Shown here: piece by piece, positions 1 through 7,223 of the stretch | Layout of the letters: each line of letters starts with the position of its first letter | Position numbering within the stretch: position 1 is the stretch's first letter | NCBI RefSeq assembly: GCF_902388705.1 | Contig: NZ_CABMQJ010000060.1 | Location: 1-11,917, forward strand | Source of the DNA: an uncultured Alistipes sp. | GTDB taxonomy: Bacteria; Bacteroidota; Bacteroidia; Bacteroidales; Rikenellaceae | Length of the DNA: 11,917 bases | Direction of reading: 5' to 3' | Notes under the pieces: generated by a model | Told to the model about the DNA's origin: nothing | What the model saw: the letters and a program-made list of their open reading frames with translations, nothing else | Database searches by the model: none | Position numbers and translations under genes: made by a program

Positions 1-2211
1 GGATTCGCCGTCGGACGGACGTCCGCCGTAGGCACTCCCTGCGCCGCGGCCGCCGTAACCGTTGTTGCCGCCCGCACGGCCCGCTCCCTGCTGTTTCTGC
101 TGGAAACGGTAGTCGAAACGGCGGCGCAGCTCGTCGATGGCCGAAGCCCCGGCCCCGTCGGGCGAACGGCGCGGACGATCCAAATCAAAATCGGCCTCAA
201 TAAATCGAGGGTCTAATTCATGCAAAAAACGACTTGGCCTGGCCAACTCCCTCTCTCTTGTTCTGAAATTCAACCGCATTTCAGTACAAGATATGGAAAC
301 TGAAATTTTAGCTCGCGTAATGGCCACATAAAATAAGCGCCGTTCTTCTTCCAGCCCATCGAGCGATTCTGCAGTACGCATTGACGGGAAAAGCCCTTCT
401 TCGACACCGACAAGATATACATAATCATATTCCAATCCCTTTGAAGAGTGGATTGTCATTAAGGTCACTCTATTATTATTTTCGGGGTCATCTTTTTTAT
501 CGGCATCAGTCATCAACATCATACTTTGCAACCATTCTTCAATGGTTGCAATCTCTTCCGGATTGCGAGTCCCTTCGTCGATCTCCAGCTTACATCTGTC
601 CTCAAACTCTTGCATCGATTTCAACAACTCAACGACCGGATTCTCTTTGTCATCCCATATTGATGAGATATCCAGCATATTTTCCGCACAATAGGCAGCA
701 ACGACCCCCGATTTAGCAAGAACCTCTTGTCCGAAATCGGAAACACTTTTGCTGCTGCGGGACAGCGATAAAGCACGTATTATTGACACGAACTCGGAAA
801 CTTTGCGTGCGATCGTTCGTTTAATCGGATCTGTAGCAGGTTCTCTCACTAATGCATCCACAGCTTCCCACATTGACACACCTTTATCTGCCGCCAGTTG
901 AGAAATTCGTTCAACAGTCGTTTCACCGATACCACGCGTTGGGTAGTTGACAATACGGCGGAAAGCCTCATCATCGTGAGGATTTATTACCAAACGGATA
1001 TAAGACAACAAATCTTTAATGACCTTATGGTCATAAAATGATGAACCCTTATAAATCCGATAAGGAATACTGAATGCACGAAGCTGATTCTCTAAAGCAC
1101 GTGATTGATTATTTGTACGATAAAGAATCACTATATCCGATAAATCACAGCCTGTTTCGCCAACTACGGTTCGTATGTTGGCAGCGACCTTTTCAGCCTC
1201 CTGATGTTCATCGTAAGCCCTCCAAATACGAATCGGCTCGCCCACGTCGCCCGCCGAGAAGCAGTGCTTCTCCATGCGTTTGGAGTTGCGGACGATAACC
1301 GAGTTGGCCGCGTCGACGATCGTGCGCGTCGAACGGTAGTTCTGCTCCAGTTTGAACACCATGGCATCGGGGAAATCCTTTTTGAAAGAGAGGATATTCT
1401 CGATTTTGGCGCCGCGGAACGAATAAATCGACTGCGCGTCGTCGCCCACCACGCAGACCTTGGAATGCAGCTGCGACAGGCGGCGGATAATGACGTACTG
1501 CGCATAGTTGGTGTCCTGGTACTCGTCCACGAGGATGTACCTGAACAGCTCCTGGTAACGCGCCAGCACGTCGGGGGCGTCGCGCAGCAGGATGTTGGTC
1601 TGCAGCAGCAAATCGTCGAAGTCCATCGCCCCGTTGCGTTTGCAGCGCTGGCAGTAGATGTTGTAGATATTGCCGAACTCGGGAATCTGCGCCTGCCGGT
1701 CTTCGGCGGCGTAGACCGTATTGGCCAGGTAGGCCCCAGGCGTCACCAGGCAGTTTTTGGCATAGGATATGCGCGAAGCCAGCAGGTTGGGCTTGTATTT
1801 CTCGTCCGGAAGGTTCAGCTCGCGGACGATGGTCTTGATGAGGTTCTTGCAGTCCGACGGCTCGTAGATGGTGAACGACTCGGGAAAACCGATTCGTTCG
1901 GCGTTCTCCCGCAGAATCCGGGAAAAAACCGAGTGGAACGTGCCCATGCGGATATAGCGGCTGCGGTTGTCGGGAAGCATCTGCGCGATGCGCTCGCGCA
2001 TCTGCTGGGCGGCTTTATTGGTAAAGGTGAGCGCCAGGATGTTGAACGGCGCCACGCCCTGTTCGATCATATAGGCGATACGTGCGGTCAGCACGCGGGT
2101 TTTGCCCGAACCGGCGCCCGCGATGATAAGCGACGGGGAATCGTAATTGATTACGGCGTCGTGCTGTGCGGGGTTCAGGCCTTGTAATATCGGTGAAGAG
2201 TTGGATTCCAT
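1..2211 (-). CDS. uvrD: UvrD/PcrA-family ATP-dependent DNA helicase (3' end off the left edge)
   Basis: Superfamily 1A 3'-5' DNA helicase used in nucleotide excision/mismatch repair and replication-fork processing in the cytoplasm. I translated 737 in-frame codons without a stop; the C-terminus continues past base 1. Motifs: Walker A GAGSGKT (residues 32-38), motif Ic GTFHS (about 90-94), Walker B LVDEYQDT (227-234), motif III VGDDAQSIYSFRGA (255-268), motif IV LEQNYRS (288-294), motif V TIHSSKGLE (586-594) and motif VI EERRLFYVAITRAK (622-635). The visible tail (from about 714) is Gly/Arg-rich (GGNNGYGGRGAG) instead of the usual Tudor-like end, which may lie off the edge. The start at 2211 is the first ATG in frame and fits just before Walker A as in the family. 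Odd: residues about 338-678 are encoded by DNA near 42% GC with AGA/AGG arginine codons, while both flanks are near 58% or higher (see finding). UvrD and PcrA cannot be separated here. Confidence 0.96.
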   Translation of the reverse strand, partial: MESNSSPILQGLNPAQHDAVINYDSPSLIIAGAGSGKTRVLTARIAYMIEQGVAPFNILALTFTNKAAQQMRERIAQMLPDNRSRYIRMGTFHSVFSRILRENAERIGFPESFTIYEPSDCKNLIKTIVRELNLPDEKYKPNLLASRISYAKNCLVTPGAYLANTVYAAEDRQAQIPEFGNIYNIYCQRCKRNGAMDFDDLLLQTNILLRDAPDVLARYQELFRYILVDEYQDTNYAQYVIIRRLSQLHSKVCVVGDDAQSIYSFRGAKIENILSFKKDFPDAMVFKLEQNYRSTRTIVDAANSVIVRNSKRMEKHCFSAGDVGEPIRIWRAYDEHQEAEKVAANIRTVVGETGCDLSDIVILYRTNNQSRALENQLRAFSIPYRIYKGSSFYDHKVIKDLLSYIRLVINPHDDEAFRRIVNYPTRGIGETTVERISQLAADKGVSMWEAVDALVREPATDPIKRTIARKVSEFVSIIRALSLSRSSKSVSDFGQEVLAKSGVVAAYCAENMLDISSIWDDKENPVVELLKSMQEFEDRCKLEIDEGTRNPEEIATIEEWLQSMMLMTDADKKDDPENNNRVTLMTIHSSKGLEYDYVYLVGVEEGLFPSMRTAESLDGLEEERRLFYVAITRAKISVSISCTEMRLNFRTRERELARPSRFLHELDPRFIEADFDLDRPRRSPDGAGASAIDELRRRFDYRFQQKQQGAGRAGGNNGYGGRGAGSAYGGRPSDGES

Positions 2212-2216
2212 GACCG

Positions 2217-2251
2217 CAAAGTTAATAAGAATTAAGAAAGAATTTTTCAAA
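2217..2251 (-). promoter_or_regulatory. Putative uvrD promoter, near-leaderless
   Basis: On the minus strand TAACTTTG (2224-2217) matches the Bacteroidetes -7 box TAnnTTTG exactly, and TTTG (2251-2248) could be the -33 box. The 23-nt spacing is slightly longer than the usual 19-21. The box ends six bases before the uvrD ATG, so transcription would begin at or very near the start codon. The matches are seen; the use as a promoter is inferred. Confidence 0.5.
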
Positions 2252-2259
2252 GAAAATAA

Positions 2260-2267
2260 TATCTTTG
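2260..2267 (+). promoter_or_regulatory. Putative -7 box for the moxR-bat operon
   Basis: TATCTTTG fits TAnnTTTG and is followed by the common GCA. It would give a start near 2272-2274 and a 5' leader of roughly 120 nt before moxR. No clear TTTG -33 box is seen about 20 nt upstream. It is the only good plus-strand match in the intergenic region, in the AT-rich part of it, back to back with the uvrD promoter. Confidence 0.5.
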
Positions 2268-2396
2268 CATTGCTAACGTTAAAAAACTAAATCCGACAAC
2301 AATACGGCAACGTTTTCGTCAAGCGGGTGCAAAGGCTGCGGGCAGACGATGCCGGGCGCAGAAAATAAAGCATGAAATTCAACATACAATAAAACA

Positions 2397-3395
2397 ATGA
2401 GCGAAGTCATCAACATCAAAGAACTCAACGAGCGCATCGAACGCGAATCGGTATTCGTCGATACGCTCCGCACGGAAATGGGCAAGGTCATCGTCGGCCA
2501 GAGCCACCTGGTCGACACGCTGCTGATCGGCCTGCTGTCGAACGGACACATCCTGCTGGAGGGAGTCCCCGGACTGGCCAAAACACTGGCCATCACGACG
2601 CTGGCAAAAGCCGTCGACGCCTGCTTCTCGCGTATACAGTTCACCCCCGACCTGCTGCCGGCCGATTTGATCGGTACGCTGATATACTCGCAGAAAAACG
2701 AGGAGTTCATCGTCAAGAAGGGCCCCGTGTTCGCCAACTTCGTGCTGGCGGACGAAATCAACCGCTCCCCGGCCAAGGTGCAGTCGGCACTGCTCGAGGC
2801 CATGCAGGAGCGGCAGGTGACCATCGGCGACCAGACCTATCCGCTGCCCCAGCCGTTCCTCGTGCTGGCCACGCAGAACCCGCTGGAGCAGGAGGGCACC
2901 TACCCGCTGCCCGAGGCGCAGGTCGACCGTTTCATGCTCAAGGCCAAAATCTCCTACCCCAAGAAGCAGGAGGAGCGCGACATCGTGCGCATGAACCTCT
3001 CGGGCGCAGGCATGCCCGAGGTCAACAAGGTCATCTCGCCCGAGGACATCATCAAGGCCCGCAAGGTCGTGGAGGACGTCTACATGGACGAGAAAATCGA
3101 AAAATACATCATCGACATCATCTTCGCCACGCGCGAACCTGCGGAATACAACCTCCAGAAGCTGCAGAACCTGATTGCATACGGCGGTTCGCCCCGTGCG
3201 TCGATTTCGCTGGCCAAGGCCGCACGCGCCTACGCCTTCATCCGCCGCCGCGGCTACGTCATTCCCGAGGACGTGCGCGCCGTCTGCCACGACGTGCTGC
3301 GCCACCGTATCGGCCTGACGTACGAGGCCGAGGCCGAAAACATCACTTCGGAAGAGATCATCACCGACATCCTCAACAACGTAATCGTACCCTAA
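2397..3395 (+). CDS. moxR: MoxR-family AAA+ ATPase
   Basis: 332-residue AAA+ ATPase of the MoxR subfamily, thought to act as a cytoplasmic chaperone-like remodeller that works with VWA-domain partners. Walker A GVPGLAKT is at residues 56-63, the Walker B region LADEINR at 117-123, sensor 1 LATQNP at 157-162, and the conserved PLPEAQVDRF at 170-179; the C-terminal lid domain follows. Length is typical (about 320-335). The ATG at 2397 gives the usual N-terminus that begins shortly before the VGQ motif (residues 33-35 here, IVGQ). It is the first gene of a six-gene operon; the DUF58 gene starts 2 nt after its stop. No key residue is missing. The family is certain; the client protein is unknown. 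Confidence 0.96.
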   Translation: MSEVINIKELNERIERESVFVDTLRTEMGKVIVGQSHLVDTLLIGLLSNGHILLEGVPGLAKTLAITTLAKAVDACFSRIQFTPDLLPADLIGTLIYSQKNEEFIVKKGPVFANFVLADEINRSPAKVQSALLEAMQERQVTIGDQTYPLPQPFLVLATQNPLEQEGTYPLPEAQVDRFMLKAKISYPKKQEERDIVRMNLSGAGMPEVNKVISPEDIIKARKVVEDVYMDEKIEKYIIDIIFATREPAEYNLQKLQNLIAYGGSPRASISLAKAARAYAFIRRRGYVIPEDVRAVCHDVLRHRIGLTYEAEAENITSEEIITDILNNVIVP

Positions 3396-3397
3396 CG

Positions 3398-4282
3398 ATG
3401 CAGCAGACCGAGAACGATATTCTGAAACGCGTCCGTAAGATCGAAATCAAGACCCGCGGTCTTTCGAACGAGATCTTCGCCGGAAAGTACCATACGGCTT
3501 TCCGCGGACGGGGCATGTCGTTTTCCGAAGTCAGGGAGTACCGTGCGGGCGACGACGTGAGGGACATCGACTGGAACGTGACGGCGCGCTCGCGCAAACC
3601 CCACATCAAAATCTACGAGGAGGAGCGCGAGCTGACGATGATGTTGCTGGTCGACGTTTCCGCTTCGCGCATGTTCGGCTCGACCGACCGGCTGAAGAAG
3701 AACATCATCACCGAAATCGCCGCCGTGCTGGCATTCTCCGCGGCGCAGAACAACGACAAGGTGGGCTGCATCTTCTTTTCGGACAAGGTCGAGAAGTTCA
3801 TTCCCCCCAAGAAGGGGCGCAGCCATATCCTGATGATAATACGCGAACTGGTCGGCTTCCGCCCCGAATCGGCGGGCACGAAGCTCTCCGAACCGGTGCG
3901 CTTCCTCACCAACGTCAACAAGAAGCGCTGTACGACGTTCATCCTCTCGGACTTCATGGATTCGGCCAAAGACAAGGGCGCGTTGGAAGACGCGCTGAAA
4001 ATCGCCGGCGGCAAACACGACCTGGTGGGCATCCGCGTCTACGACCCCCGCGAAACGGAGCTGCCCGACGTGGGCATCGTGGAGCTGAAAGACGCCGAAA
4101 GCGGCCGCAAAGTCTGGGTCGACACCTCGTCGCGCGCCGTGCGGGAGCATTACGCCCGGAATTGGCAGCGCCGCAGCGCGGAAATCGAATCGACGCTCAA
4201 GCACAACCGCATCGACTCGGCGATGATTTCGACCGACGGCGACTATGTGGCCGAACTGATAAAACTGTTCAAACAGCGATGA
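3398..4282 (+). CDS. DUF58 family (VWA-like) protein of the MoxR operon
   Basis: 294-residue soluble protein with the DUF58 signature: GRGMSFSEVREYRAGDDVRDIDW at about residues 37-59 (read in two blocks, GRGMSFSEVREY and GDDVRDIDWN), then EEEREL (74-79). A VWA-like fold follows with DVSAS at 86-90 as a MIDAS-type DxSxS, T161 as a possible third-loop threonine, and LSDF (183-186). No signal peptide or membrane segment is seen, so it is probably cytoplasmic. DUF58 proteins nearly always sit next to moxR and are taken to be partners of the ATPase. It begins 2 nt after moxR and its stop overlaps the next gene's start (ATGA), suggesting translational coupling. The biochemical role is not established. 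Confidence 0.93.
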   Translation: MQQTENDILKRVRKIEIKTRGLSNEIFAGKYHTAFRGRGMSFSEVREYRAGDDVRDIDWNVTARSRKPHIKIYEEERELTMMLLVDVSASRMFGSTDRLKKNIITEIAAVLAFSAAQNNDKVGCIFFSDKVEKFIPPKKGRSHILMIIRELVGFRPESAGTKLSEPVRFLTNVNKKRCTTFILSDFMDSAKDKGALEDALKIAGGKHDLVGIRVYDPRETELPDVGIVELKDAESGRKVWVDTSSRAVREHYARNWQRRSAEIESTLKHNRIDSAMISTDGDYVAELIKLFKQR

Positions 4283-5259
4283 AACGACTTTTTACAACCC
4301 TATTGCTCCTGATGGGGGCCGCCGCACAGGCACAGCCCAACGTTCCGACCATAACGGCGCACATAGCGCCCGACAGCATCCTGATAGGCGACCGGTTCGA
4401 CCTGGTGGTCGACGTGGACAAGGATTTGGTGCAGGTGGTGGAGTTTCCCCAATTCGAGAACAAGCCGGGAAGTCCCGTCGAACTGTACAAGGAACACCCG
4501 ATCGACACGCTCGAACGCGACGGCCGCCACCTCAAACTGCGCAAACGCTACACGCTGGCGGCGTTCGAAGAGGGTAAATGGAACCTCGGCAGGCCCGCCG
4601 TGCTGTATGCCGACAAGAATATCGTCGACACGCTCTGGGCGCGCGATTCGGTTTACCTCGAAGTGGCAACGTTTCAAATCGACTCGACGTCGCAGTCGAT
4701 TTACGACGTGAAGCCCCAATGGAACCTGCCGTTCCGTTTCGGGGAGGTCAGTGGTTACGCCCAATGGGGTGCGCTCGCGCTGTTGCTGCTGCTGGCTGCC
4801 GCCTATGCGCTGAAACGCTACCTCGAAAGCCGCGGCAAGCGGTTCGGCGACCTGTTCAAGGCCGCACCGCCGCAGCCGCCGCACGTCGTGGCAATCAAGG
4901 CGCTGGAGGCGCTGCACCACCAGAAGCTGTGGCAGAACAACAAGCACAAGCAGTATTACTCGGCCCTGACGGACATCCTGCGCACCTACATCGCGGCGCG
5001 CTGGAGCATCGGGGCCATGGAGATGACCTCGGACGAGATTATCGAGGCGATGCGCTCGGCGGGGCTGCCCGACAAGGCCGGCATGGATTTGACGGCGATT
5101 CTGCGCGACGCCGACCTGGTGAAATTCGCCAAGGCGACGCCCGAGGCCGAGCAGAACGAGGCCGACTACCTCAAGGCTTACTACTTCGTCGAGGAAACGA
5201 AACTCGCCGAGGAGGAGCCGACGGAAGAGCCCGACCCGATGAACAACCAAAACACGTAA
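4279..5259 (+). CDS. DUF4381-like single-pass membrane protein of the bat operon
   Basis: 326 residues. The start at 4279 (MKRLFTTLLLLM) overlaps the DUF58 stop by four bases and gives a clean signal peptide, with likely cleavage after AQA (residue 18). The same frame is open back to 4162, but that stretch lies inside the DUF58 gene and encodes a Q/R/D-rich tail-like sequence, so I reject the longer start. Residues 19-158 look like a periplasmic beta-rich domain; a transmembrane helix spans about 161-178 (WGALALLLLLAAAYAL), followed by a basic stop-transfer and a cytoplasmic helical domain (about 200-310) with YYSALTDILRTYIAARW, which resembles DUF4381. The tail is acidic. Genes of this kind sit between the DUF58 and VWA genes in Bacteroidetes bat operons. 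It is too short for BatD. Molecular function is unknown. Confidence 0.85.
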   Translation: MKRLFTTLLLLMGAAAQAQPNVPTITAHIAPDSILIGDRFDLVVDVDKDLVQVVEFPQFENKPGSPVELYKEHPIDTLERDGRHLKLRKRYTLAAFEEGKWNLGRPAVLYADKNIVDTLWARDSVYLEVATFQIDSTSQSIYDVKPQWNLPFRFGEVSGYAQWGALALLLLLAAAYALKRYLESRGKRFGDLFKAAPPQPPHVVAIKALEALHHQKLWQNNKHKQYYSALTDILRTYIAARWSIGAMEMTSDEIIEAMRSAGLPDKAGMDLTAILRDADLVKFAKATPEAEQNEADYLKAYYFVEETKLAEEEPTEEPDPMNNQNT

Positions 5260-5263
5260 CAAG

Positions 5264-6055
5264 ATGTACAGACTCCTATACATGGTATTCCTTTTTGCCG
5301 CCCTCGGGGCCTCGGCGCAGAACATGCCCGAGCGCAGCGAGGTGCGCCGCGGCAACCGGCAATACAACAAGGGCAACTACGAGAAGAGCATCGAACGTTA
5401 CGAGCGCGCCCTGGGGGCCGCACCGGAGTCGTTCGAAGCGATTTACAACCTCGGAAACGCCCTGTACAAAGCCGAACGCTTCGACAAGGCCGAGCAGACC
5501 ATGCGCAAGGCCGCGGCCGATTCGCTGCGGGCGGACGGGGAGCGCGCCGAGGCGTTCTACAACCTCGGGAACGCCCAGTTCAAGCAGCAGAAATACAAAG
5601 AGGCGCTGGAAAGCTACAAACAGTCGCTGCGGCTGAATCCCGACGACCAGGAGGCCAAATACAACTATGCCTACACCAAACGCCTGCTCGACGAGAACAA
5701 GGACGGCGGCGGTGGCGGCAACGACGACCAGAACCAGGACAAAGACCAGAACCAGGATCAGCAGCAACAAGGCGGCGGAGAGGACAAACAGGACAAACAG
5801 GACGGCGACCGGCAGCAAGACGACCAGAATCAGCAGGGCGACGACCAGGAGCAGCAGGGCGAGCAGCAGAATCCCCCGCAGCCGGACAAGGGCGACGAGG
5901 GCGATGAGCAGGGAGAGCAGCAGCCCGTTCCGGCGGGTATCTCCCCGCAGGAGCAGGAGCAGATGCTCGACGCCATACAGGCACAGGAAGACCGCACGCA
6001 GGACAAGCTCAAAGAGAAACAGGGCGTCGTGGTGCGCGGAAAGAAAAACTGGTAA
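5264..6055 (+). CDS. batC: BatC-like TPR protein with acidic Gln/Asp-rich tail
   Basis: 263 residues. A signal peptide (1-18, cleavage after ASA) targets it to the envelope; no lipobox is seen. About three tetratricopeptide repeats follow: roughly 23-56 (GNRQYNKGNYEKSIERYERAL), 57-90 (YNLGNALYKAERFDKAEQTM) and 94-128 (FYNLGNAQFKQQKYKEALESY). Residues about 145-225 are low-complexity, rich in Gln, Asp, Asn, Gly and Lys. The C-terminus recovers a conserved-looking helix (SPQEQEQMLDAIQAQEDRT) ending KKNW, as in BatC-type proteins. TPRs are protein-protein interaction scaffolds. It starts 4 nt after the upstream stop and ends 12 nt before the first VWA gene. In the Bacteroides bat operon batC follows batA and batB; here it precedes them. 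The batC name rests on architecture and context only. Confidence 0.85.
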   Translation: MYRLLYMVFLFAALGASAQNMPERSEVRRGNRQYNKGNYEKSIERYERALGAAPESFEAIYNLGNALYKAERFDKAEQTMRKAAADSLRADGERAEAFYNLGNAQFKQQKYKEALESYKQSLRLNPDDQEAKYNYAYTKRLLDENKDGGGGGNDDQNQDKDQNQDQQQQGGGEDKQDKQDGDRQQDDQNQQGDDQEQQGEQQNPPQPDKGDEGDEQGEQQPVPAGISPQEQEQMLDAIQAQEDRTQDKLKEKQGVVVRGKKNW

Positions 6056-6067
6056 AACAAGGGAACT

Positions 6068-7060
6068 ATGCATTTCGCATCACCATATTATCTGTGGCTG
6101 TTGTCGGCACTCGTGCCGATGATCGCCTACTACGTCTGGCGGACGTTGCAGGGAGGCGCGGCAATCCAGATATCGACCGTCGAGGGCGTCGTGCGCGCAC
6201 CGAAGACCGTGCGCTACTACCTGCGGCACCTGCCGTTCGTACTGCGTGCCGCGGCGTTCGCGCTGCTGATCGTGGCGCTGGCCCGTCCGCAGGACGTCGA
6301 ACGGCTCTCGCGCACCAACACCGAGGGTATCGACATCATGCTCGCCATCGACGTTTCGGGCTCGATGCTCGCCCGCGACTTCCGGCCCGACCGCATCACG
6401 GCGGCCAAAGAGGTGGCCGGCGCGTTCGTCGCCGACCGCTACGGCGACCGTATCGGACTGGTGGCCTTCGCAGGCGAAGCATTCACGCAGAGCCCGCTGA
6501 CCACCGACCAGGGAACCCTGCAGACCCTGCTGGCGCGCATCCGAAGCGGCCTGATAGAGGACGGCACGGCAATCGGCAACGGACTGGCGACGGCAATAAA
6601 CCGCCTGCGCGAAAGCGAGGCCAAGTCGAAAGTCATCATCCTGCTGACCGACGGCGTGAACAACCGCGGCGAAATAGCGCCCCTCACGGCGGCCGAAATC
6701 GCCAAGGCACAGGGCATCCGCGTATACACGATCGGCGTCGGCACGGAGGGCATGGCCCCCTATCCGGCCGTCGACATCTACGGAACGCCCACCGGGGGCA
6801 CGGTGATGGCCAAGGTCGAAATCGACGAAAAGACCCTGCGCTCGATTGCCGAAATGACCGGCGGCGAATATTTCCGCGCCACGGACAAAGCCAAGCTGAA
6901 AGCCATATACGACCAAATCAACCAGTTGGAAAAGAGCAAAGTGGAGGTCACGGAGCACGTCACCTACCACGAACAGTACCTCCTGTGGGTGCTGGCGGGA
7001 CTGGTTCTGCTGCTCGCCGAGTTCCTGCTCTCGAACCTGGTGCTCAAACGGATACCTTAA
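6068..7060 (+). CDS. batA: BatA-like membrane-anchored VWA domain protein
   Basis: 330 residues. N-terminal hydrophobic helices lie at about 8-24 (YLWLLSALVPMIAYYVW) and 57-72 (AAAFALLIVALARP); a VWA domain spans about 88-285; a C-terminal transmembrane helix lies at about 305-326. The MIDAS is complete: D95-V-S97-G-S99, T167 (DGTAIG) and D195 (TDGVNN). A metal-bound VWA protein of this kind binds protein partners and is the expected client or adaptor of the MoxR ATPase. N- and C-terminal anchoring matches BatA/BatB of Bacteroides. It follows the TPR gene by 12 nt. It differs from the next VWA gene in the MIDAS (DVSGS against DVSNS) and has a longer loop around 225-245 (PAVDIYGTPTGGTVMAK). 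The aerotolerance role comes from B. fragilis and is transferred by homology. Confidence 0.92.
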   Translation: MHFASPYYLWLLSALVPMIAYYVWRTLQGGAAIQISTVEGVVRAPKTVRYYLRHLPFVLRAAAFALLIVALARPQDVERLSRTNTEGIDIMLAIDVSGSMLARDFRPDRITAAKEVAGAFVADRYGDRIGLVAFAGEAFTQSPLTTDQGTLQTLLARIRSGLIEDGTAIGNGLATAINRLRESEAKSKVIILLTDGVNNRGEIAPLTAAEIAKAQGIRVYTIGVGTEGMAPYPAVDIYGTPTGGTVMAKVEIDEKTLRSIAEMTGGEYFRATDKAKLKAIYDQINQLEKSKVEVTEHVTYHEQYLLWVLAGLVLLLAEFLLSNLVLKRIP

Positions 7061-7223
7061 CCGGAAATACGGCTCCGGCCCCGGCAAAGCCCTCCCTTTG
7101 CCGGCGGAAAGATTCAGGAGGGAATGTCGCTTTCCGACGGGCACGGCAGGTGCCTTAATGCAGACCCGGCGGGTCGGACAGCGACAGTGAACCGCAAAAC
7201 AATCCGCCGGGCCCGCACTCGTT
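7061..7223 (+). promoter_or_regulatory. Structured intergenic gap between the two VWA genes
   Basis: A 163-nt gap inside an otherwise tight operon. It holds a perfect 9-bp stem CCGGCAAAG/CTTTGCCGG (7081-7089 with 7096-7104, 6-nt loop), a 7-bp stem CGGAAAG/CTTTCCG (7105-7111 with 7130-7136), GGCAC/GTGCC (7140-7144 with 7150-7154) and GACCC/GGGTC (7163-7167 with 7171-7175, 3-nt loop). No T-run follows any of them, so they are not standard terminators. They may modulate readthrough, RNA processing or stability between batA and batB. I see no open reading frame or TAnnTTTG box here. Confidence 0.5.

Noticed and set aside
1204..2187. 327-codon plus-strand open frame inside uvrD
   Set aside because: Antisense to the helicase motifs I-IV, which are perfect on the minus strand.
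4162..4278. Upstream extension of the DUF4381-like gene
   Set aside because: It lies fully inside the DUF58 gene, has no conserved content, and would bury the clear signal peptide that starts at 4279.
7081..7104. Rho-independent terminator between batA and batB
   Set aside because: Good 9-bp stem but no T-run after it; kept only as a structured element.
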